This document shows positions 1 to 13,711 of a DNA stretch of 13,711 bases, piece by piece. Within the stretch, counting starts at the first letter, position 1. Every line of letters begins with the position of its first letter. Under the pieces are notes generated by a model, which ran no database searches, was not told the DNA's origin, and saw only the letters and a program-made list of their open reading frames with translations. The position numbers were made by a program, and so were the translations under genes. This DNA is from Phoronis ovalis (lineage: Eukaryota > Phoronida > Phoronidae), in NCBI GenBank assembly GCA_028565635.1, contig JAOXYB010036584.1:1-13711 (forward strand), written 5' to 3'.

Positions 1-435
1 ACGTTAAAGGTCATAAAATTCTTAACAAACATACATTAAAATGAGAAATATAACATTGTTATTTATTTAGAAATATCAAAAAAACAGTTTCGCAGCGCCA
101 CCCGTGGCAAAACGTGGTAAACACCTGCCTTAAGTTACTTGCGTAGCTTGTTTATAATAAAGGTTTAAAAAAGAGTAACTGTTCTTTTTTGGAATGGAAA
201 ATGTCAAACAAGGAAGGAGTTACTGTGCATTTTAATTTATTTTAATTTAAGGAGTGCAATTTTTAAAATGAAAATGAACACTTAAAGATCCATCTCAAAG
301 CGAACATACAACCCAAACTAAATAACCAACCAAGAGCGAACAACCATTTGTACGGGCATATGTTTTAACTTAAAAGTCTGTGGAATAAAACGTTCTGCTT
401 CGACAAAGCTAATAAACAAGTTTAAGCTGAGCTTG
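1..435. other. Intergenic AT-rich sequence
   Basis: No gene, RNA or clear repeat recognised. The outer part of the large palindrome may begin near 370, but the matches there are too patchy to count. Confidence 0.5.
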
Positions 436-1048
436 ATCTTGTTACTGTTTACATAAAATTTGTGAAATATCTGCATTACATTTTTCAGTTCCCCATAAAA
501 TAAATGTTTTCTGAAGCTTTAAATTCATGGTATTTTTAGACTCCTGAATGCAACGCATGAAACTTAATTAACGTTTTATGACACTTTAAAAAAATCATTA
601 GGTACACCCTACCTGAAAATCCAACGAATCTAAATTCCAGCTTACTGCATTTTTAAGAAGTAAATGATACTCCCATTATTTGTTATGATCAAAAATTGTT
701 AATACTGTGAATAATCTTTGAATGATTAATTAATGTTTTTGCTAAAAAAAATTTTCTAAAAAAATTAAATTGATTATATAACAAAAACCCTGGTGCAATT
801 TAAAAATGGTCCATAACAAATTATGGGAGTATTGTTTACTTTCTTAAAATATAATAAGCACGAATTTTGATCTACTGGGTTTTCCTGTAGGATGTACCTG
901 GTGATTTTTATAAGGTTTCATTAAATTTCATACATTTGACAGTTTGAAAATACTCCAGTATGACAGCAAATTAATGTTTCAGAAATCTATCTATTTTGTG
1001 TGATAAAAATGTAATGCAGATTTTTCAAATTTCTATTTAGACAGTAGC
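436..1048. repeat. Large imperfect palindrome / foldback element
   Basis: Bases 600-687 pair with 812-899 as diverged inverted copies: both begin AGGTACA(C/T)CCTAC and end near ACTCCCAT(T/A)A.TTGTTATG. The similarity continues outward, for example a perfect 17-base inverted match of 469-485 with 1005-1021 (ATCTGCATTACATTTTT) and TTACTGTTTA near 442 against CTACTGTCTA near 1039. The arms are roughly 240-250 bases with many indels, around an AT-rich spacer of about 120 bases. No target duplication was found. This is either two inverted copies of one repeat or an old foldback element. Confidence 0.75.
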
Positions 1049-1344
1049 CTAGTCTTAAAAAACAAGTGAGTGCAGAAAGTGAAGCGCTGCACAAAAAGGC
1101 TTCAATTTAAGTGTGAAACAGTATCATCTGAAGGTGAAATCATTAAGAGAAATATTCTAGGTTGTCCAAGCAGAGAAACACCTCTGGCAAAGAAGCAGCA
1201 AATGAACAATATAAGGATTTCTTAAGGCATTTCTGAGGTTGAAATTTTGGTTCCCAACAGAAATTAAGCCATTGAGAAAAATCTCTAATAGTAGAAGGTT
1301 ATGAAGATGGAAGATGACTGACATTATGAACCTATGAACCATGG

Positions 1345-1577
1345 TGAGATCAACTTCATAGATTATCTATGAATTATTGTGAGATCAACTTCATAGATTA
1401 TCTATGAATTATTGTGAGATTCGACTTTATAGATTATCTATGACATATGGCAAATCTGATGTGATTTGGGACTTGCATAGATTATCTATGAAATGTGCGA
1501 TTCTACAAATTTTGACTTCATAGATTATCTACGAAATTTGACGAGATCAAAATCAACGATTTCATAGATTATCTACA
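1345..1577. repeat. Tandem array of six 15-bp palindromes (CATAGATTATCTATG)
   Basis: Copies start at 1357, 1392, 1428, 1476, 1519 and 1563. The first, second and fourth are the full palindrome; the others have one or two end changes (TATAG... at 1428, ...CTACG at 1519, ...CTACA at 1563). Spacing is 35, 36, 48, 43 and 44 bases. The first two 35-base units, including GAGATCAACTT and GAATTATTGT, are identical. Each palindrome holds TTATCT, the complement of the GATA-factor site AGATAA. The array ends about 5 bases before the primer-binding site, so it probably lies in the terminal repeat of the retrotransposon. Confidence 0.9.
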
Positions 1578-1581
1578 AAAC

Positions 1582-1600
1582 TGGTGTCAGGAGTGGGATT
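1582..1600 (+). promoter_or_regulatory. Retrotransposon primer-binding site for tRNA-Leu
   Basis: TGGTGTCAGGAGTGGGATT is the exact complement of the 3' end of animal tRNA-Leu(CAG) including CCA, as I recall that tRNA (…AATCCCACTCCTGACA-CCA). It lies just past the palindrome array and 24 bases before the ATG of a gag-like frame, which is the expected place for a minus-strand primer-binding site. The upstream terminal repeat may end at CTACA (1573-1577), but its left edge was not found. Confidence 0.8.
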
Positions 1601-1624
1601 TGTCTACTAGTACAAAAACAAAAC

Positions 1625-1913
1625 ATGGATGATATTAAATTACCAAGATCTAAGCCTCACGAACAGTTGAATCAGGCACAAGCTTGGAGAGATTTCAAAG
1701 AACAATTCGGATATTATCTTATAGTGGCAGAAAAGGACGTTGGGCATATTGCACCAAGTTTTTCAAAATGAACTACCTCTAACAATATTACAAAAACAAG
1801 AGTATGACCCGGTTATCAAAGCGTACGATCATTTCCAACCAAGGAAACTGCTGAAAGGGTACATCACCCAGTTTCAAAGATGCAAACAAAGCTCCAACGA
1901 ATCTCAGCATTAA
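1625..1913 (+). pseudogene. Decayed gag-like fragment of an LTR retrotransposon
   Basis: The first frame runs from ATG at 1625 to TGA at 1769-1771 and contains AWRDFKEQFGYYLIVAEKD, which resembles the W..F...F..YL..... start of Ty3-type capsid proteins. A second frame, shifted by one, covers about 1764-1913, contains PVIKAYDHFQPRK and stops at TAA 1911-1913. The second piece resembles the F.P.K segment of the same domain. One frameshift and the absence of zinc knuckle, protease, reverse transcriptase and a 3' repeat show the element is dead and truncated. The superfamily call (Ty3-like) rests on a short motif plus the adjacent primer site. Confidence 0.65.
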
Positions 1914-2282
1914 GAAACATAGCTAGCAACAGTTTAAATGACGAGCCTTGTGTCGCTGTTAGCAATGGAGTGAAAGACAGTCAATCTTTCTACTGGCAAA
2001 CTTTTTGAAGATATCACATATATACATTTGCAAGTACATCTGAAATTACATATAGTTTATTCCCACTTTATTTTACTTACTGTAACAGTTTTCTTGCCAA
2101 GTCATGTTGCCATGGCTAACACCTGAAGATCTTGAAAGTGGAGCAGAAAAAACAAGCAATGAACAAAAAATTTTTTTACACAATTTCCCCCTTTTATGTT
2201 ACTATTTTCTTATGTTAGAGTTGTTTTTTTTTACTCAAGATCATGAAAAATACAAGGATGAAAAAGTTGACAAGATTTTGAT
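1914..2282. other. Spacer between gag remnant and transposase remnant
   Basis: No protein similarity I can support. A frame at 2104-2316 (70 codons) is interrupted by a low-complexity T run and does not resemble a known domain. It may be eroded upstream sequence of the transposase-like element. Confidence 0.4.
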
Positions 2283-2830
2283 TTTGACATTGCAAACTGG
2301 CTTCGCCAGAAACTAAACGAAAAATCAAGATAATCCAAAAGAGAATGCCTTGGTCGGAGTCAATTGTAAATCATTTATGGTGGTATAGTAAAACATGCAA
2401 TGATAATCCTGATTCACTTGTAGAAAAGCGGTTATCTTTGAAATGTCATATTATTAATCAGCATTCATGGTTAGGAAATGGCCTGTTTCATCAGTGTGAG
2501 CATGTGCCTGTCAATGATAGCAATAGAAAGAAATGATTGGATCCTGATCCAATTGCGTACAAAGTTGTACTAGAAATAATTCAACACAAGAATTTTGTGA
2601 GGGGCATCAGGGGTCTATGCCATTTTGTGCACACTGGCAACCTCGAGGTATATTGTTCTATATGTTAAAGTATGCACCTGAATTATTAAGTAAGCATTTG
2701 AATTATTTGTGGAATGGCATGATGGCTAGACAGGAGCTGGCAACCACTGACCACAACGTAAATGTTGGTCATGATTATAAGAAAGATGAAAATGGGTCTC
2801 TACTTTTTAAAATGTTCTGAAGCAGGAAAA
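2283..2830 (+). pseudogene. Broken transposase-like gene (NHLWW / DHN-motif family)
   Basis: Three frames together give fragments of one known protein type. About 2283-2335 encodes IANWLRQKLNEKSR; 2345-2645 encodes MPWSESIVNHLWWYSKTC, then HSWLGNGLFHQCEH, then across an in-frame TGA at 2534 CHFVHTGNLEVY. 2617-2820 then encodes YAPELLSKHLNYLWNGMMAR and QELATTDHNVNVG. The family, many uncharacterised proteins in cnidarian, mollusc and fish genomes and probably DDE-type transposases, has SI.NHLWWC..TC, H.G.LEVYHS, LKY.P and MAR.QLA..DHN in this order. At least two frameshifts and one nonsense codon (probably Trp to stop) inactivate it. The N-terminal part and both element ends were not found. 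Confidence 0.7.
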
Positions 2831-3710
2831 CTGACTACTAATTGCTTTTTAATCAACGTTTTGTATTGTGGCTTTATGCAGGAAGTTTGGTGTAACAATC
2901 AATACCGAATGCTTAGAATACAGACGTTATCTAGACCAGTATATCCAAATGACCACACAACAGAGAGAACATCATGAATGTAAGAAGCTATGTAACACTG
3001 TTCTAGTAGAAGTAGAAGTAGAATTACAGCTTTAGGAATGACCAAAAATTTGATCAAGGATTAATTCTGAAGATTGTTGAAAATAAAAAAAATTAACAGC
3101 CTAGCAGAAATAAAGACACTTTAGATTAATATGTGATTGTATGCTGTACAGTGTGAAGATAACTGCTTTGTGGTGAATGACTGGAATGCACATAATTAAG
3201 TAAACTATACGTACGCTACATGTACTTACAAGTTTATTTTTATTAGCAAAAAATGTCCTTCCTAAAATAATAGTTTGTTGGTAAAGGGAAAGAACAGAAT
3301 ATTTTGAAAAATAATGGCGACAATAGTTTGGTGAAAGTCAGATAATTGTGAGCCACACATGATTGATTAGTGTGCTAAGTGTGAAGTCAAATTAGTAAAT
3401 TTACGTACAGGCTTTTATAAAATCACAATAACATACCACATACATGTATGCAAGCATCTGACACCATTTTATCAGTAATCCTGCTTAACAATCGTTTTCT
3501 TTAACATAATATGTGCACACCATGCTTCTGCTATTCATCAGAAACTCCTCGTTTGTCAGAGGCAATTTTTTTTTAAGGAGCATTTGCATATTTCGTCATT
3601 TTGGAACATATCACATTTTTCTGCAAGTGCTACTTTGTTAATGAGGCCTTATGTCCCACCAGGGACGAAGAGGATAAGTAAGTAAGCTATTTTGTTAAGA
3701 TGAGTAACAT
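2831..3710. other. 3' flank and probable 3' UTR of RIOX1
   Basis: No coding potential seen. It holds a short (GTAGAA)n run at about 3006-3022 and, near the stop codon, a repeat-like phrase TGTCCCACCAGGGACGAAG followed by a short AGTA/TAAG run (about 3649-3685). If the poly(A) signals near 3240 are used, about 3230-3710 is the 3' UTR. Confidence 0.45.
3233..3244 (-). terminator. Candidate poly(A) signals of RIOX1
   Basis: Two AATAAA hexamers on the minus strand (TTTATT at 3233-3238 and 3239-3244) lie about 470 bases past the stop codon. They are the best matches I noticed downstream of the gene, but AATAAA is frequent by chance in DNA this AT-rich. Confidence 0.35.
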
Positions 3711-12363
<8,653 letters not shown>

Positions 12364-12853
12364 CTTTAAAACAAAAATTGCGCATATTAGTCAGGTATTA
12401 TTAATTGTGTGAGTGGGATGTGAAAGTTATGCTGCATTATTATATAGTGCTTTATAACTACACATGTTGGAAATACTTCAGTACTGATAGCATGTTTTAA
12501 TGGGAACATATTCACATACATGCATAACCTAGATTCTGTTTGACAACTAAATCCAATGATTTTACATGGGGGTTTGCCAACTAGTCTTATGCCATGCTAT
12601 ACTTTACTGCTACTAAGAATGCAGCAGGTACTGATGCTAGACAAGGTTATGACTGGCAGTTAATTCAATTCACAATAAAACCATATGCAGGGGCCACCTC
12701 ACCCCATTCAGACCTTACCCTTTCCTGGACTTTCAATATATATAGATGTTAAATCCTCTTTATACAGGCATGTTAAAGAAGACTTGGGCAATTAGGCTAA
12801 ATATTTAACAGTTATTGCAAACTTTAATCACCCAGATTTTAACTCCGAACAAC

Positions 12854-12957
12854 TGCATTCGATCTTATCTCGATTCAGTAAAAAATGATATCGATCACAA
12901 GTTCATACTTTCAAGCTATGAGTGCTTTCGGTCTTGTCACAAGACCTTCATCAGTCC
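12854..12957 (-). repeat. Hairpin repeat, copy 1 (minus strand)
   Basis: Read on the minus strand it starts GGACTGATGAAGGTCTTGTG, then CAAGACCGAAAGC. GGTCTTG and CAAGACC form a perfect 7-bp stem with a 3-base loop. A second weak stem is AAGC/GCTT. It then runs through ACTTGTGATCGATATC to CGAATGCA. It lacks about 16 bases present in copies 2 and 3 (around TTCAGTTTTGGACTTA). Confidence 0.8.
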
Positions 12958-12968
12958 AACAGTTAATA

Positions 12969-13050
12969 GGACTGATGAAGGTCTTATGTTTCAGTTTTGG
13001 ACTTAAAACTTGTGCTTGATATCATTTTTTACTGAATAAGATCGAATGCA
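12969..13050 (+). repeat. Hairpin repeat, copy 2 (plus strand), head to head with copy 1
   Basis: It begins GGACTGATGAAGGTCTT, has lost the 3' half of the first stem and continues TTTCAGTTTTGGACTTAAAA, then CTTGTGCTTGATATCATTTT and GATCGAATGCA. Copies 1 and 2 form an inverted pair around an 11-base spacer, so together they could fold into a long hairpin of about 80 paired bases with indels. Confidence 0.8.
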
Positions 13051-13176
13051 CACTTATGCTGATATACCTAAGGCAGTATACATTTCAATTTTGAAAAATA
13101 AGCAAAAGATAGTATATTGGAAAGCTTTTTGCAAATGTTCGTCTACATTCTATATATTACTTGTACTGTGTTAGTA

Positions 13177-13260
13177 AGACTGATGGTCTTGCGAGAAGAC
13201 CAAAGCTATCACAGCTTAAAAGTATGATTCAGTTTTGGACTTAAACTTGTGATTGATGTC
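13177..13260 (+). repeat. Hairpin repeat, copy 3 (plus strand)
   Basis: It starts AGACTGATGGTCTTGCGAG, then AAGACCAAAGC. The first stem is GGTCTT/AAGACC (6 bp, loop GCGAG) and the second AAGCT/AGCTT (loop ATCAC). It ends CAGTTTTGGACTTAAACTTG, then TGATTGATGTC. This copy keeps both stems and the segment that copy 1 lacks, so it best shows the complete unit. Confidence 0.75.
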
Positions 13261-13711
13261 TTAGGTATGTTGTACAGACACATATCTTGGCCTACATGTT
13301 TCTATAAATATCTTGTTTTGTGAGATTCAAGAGTACAACATTATAGCAATATAGGTCTTACCTTAGACCGGTTCGGAACAAGTTATTCATACTTTGCGCT
13401 TTTAGTCAAATTCGGGCTGTTTAATAAAAAAACTGACTAAAATATACATTTTTTGAAAGCTACTACATTTTGCAGTCTGTATTAACTTAGGATATTAATT
13501 AAAATTACTATAAAAACTCATCCGGGCATCCGTCACATGAATCATGATTATGTCAAGAAGACATTCTGGGTAAAAACTGAAGTTTCTAAAACGTGAGCTT
13601 CAAAAAAATATGTCAGTTTTGGGCCCGGGGAGGCCACTTGGGTCAAATGGTGGGTCCACATGCGCGAACGAAAAATCGCGTGAAAAGGGTAGTCTTTTTT
13701 CAACCAAGCGC
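13261..13711. other. Upstream region, no supported gene
   Basis: A good donor-like sequence on the minus strand (CTAAG|GTAAGA, junction near 13364) follows a short ATG frame, but its phase does not fit the first visible RIOX1 exon. The last 90 bases are more GC-rich (GGGCCCGGGGAGGCCACTTG and following) and look like the edge of a repeat found in marine invertebrate genomes. The RIOX1 promoter was not recognised. Confidence 0.35.

Noticed and set aside
1157-1342. 61-codon minus-strand frame.
   Set aside because: No recognisable motif; AT-rich chance frame beside the repeat array.
1345-1577. CRISPR-like array from regularly spaced palindromic repeats.
   Set aside because: The repeats are too short, spacing is irregular, the first two spacers are identical, and the context is an animal genome next to a retrotransposon primer site.
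12924-12957. Functional hammerhead ribozyme.
   Set aside because: The CTGATGA and GAAA words and a stem are present, but there is an extra A before stem II, stem I does not pair and the third strand is unclear. Kept only as a hypothesis for the parent element.
12815-13006. 63-codon plus-strand frame.
   Set aside because: It runs through the inverted hairpin repeat, which explains the open frame without any protein.
13364-13393. Possible first RIOX1 exon on the minus strand: ATG, nine codons, then AAG|GTAAGA.
   Set aside because: It ends in phase 2 while the next exon begins in phase 0; joining them gives early stops. An intermediate exon would be needed and none was found.

Overview
This is a stretch of an invertebrate animal nuclear genome. 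It is AT-rich, with short coding exons separated by GT-AG introns of about 120-990 bases and many old transposon remnants. The phylum cannot be fixed from the sequence; a cnidarian, sponge or mollusc would all fit the repeat types and intron density. Nothing suggests bacterial or viral sequence.

The only intact gene is on the minus strand from about 12363 down to 3711. Fifteen coding exons join in consistent phase into 699 residues plus a stop codon. The product is RIOX1 (NO66), the nucleolar JmjC-domain ribosomal oxygenase. The exons give, in order, a basic disordered N-terminal region, the JmjC dioxygenase core with its HxD...H iron site, a dimerisation region and a C-terminal winged-helix region. 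The initiator Met and first exon(s) were not found and probably lie beyond 13711.

The flank 3' of the gene (1-3710) is a graveyard of mobile elements. It holds a large diverged palindrome (about 436-1048) and a tandem block of six copies of a 15-bp palindrome with a GATA-type core (1345-1577). Directly after that block come an exact tRNA-Leu primer-binding site (1582-1600) and a frameshifted gag-like reading frame (1625-1913), so this is the left end of a decayed LTR retrotransposon. A broken DDE-type transposase-like pseudogene follows (2283-2830).

The introns carry further elements: a 517-bp MITE with TA duplication in the last intron (3877-4393), a small foldback at 9107-9215, an inverted repeat at 11632-11758 and a retroposon-like tail near 11258-11315. 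Upstream of the first visible exon, three copies of one hairpin repeat lie at 12854-13260, two of them head to head.

No complete new multi-gene system is visible. The points most worth a second look are the palindrome array in the retrotransposon terminal region, the three-copy hairpin repeat with partial hammerhead-like sequence, and a pair of in-frame splice donors in RIOX1 exon 13.
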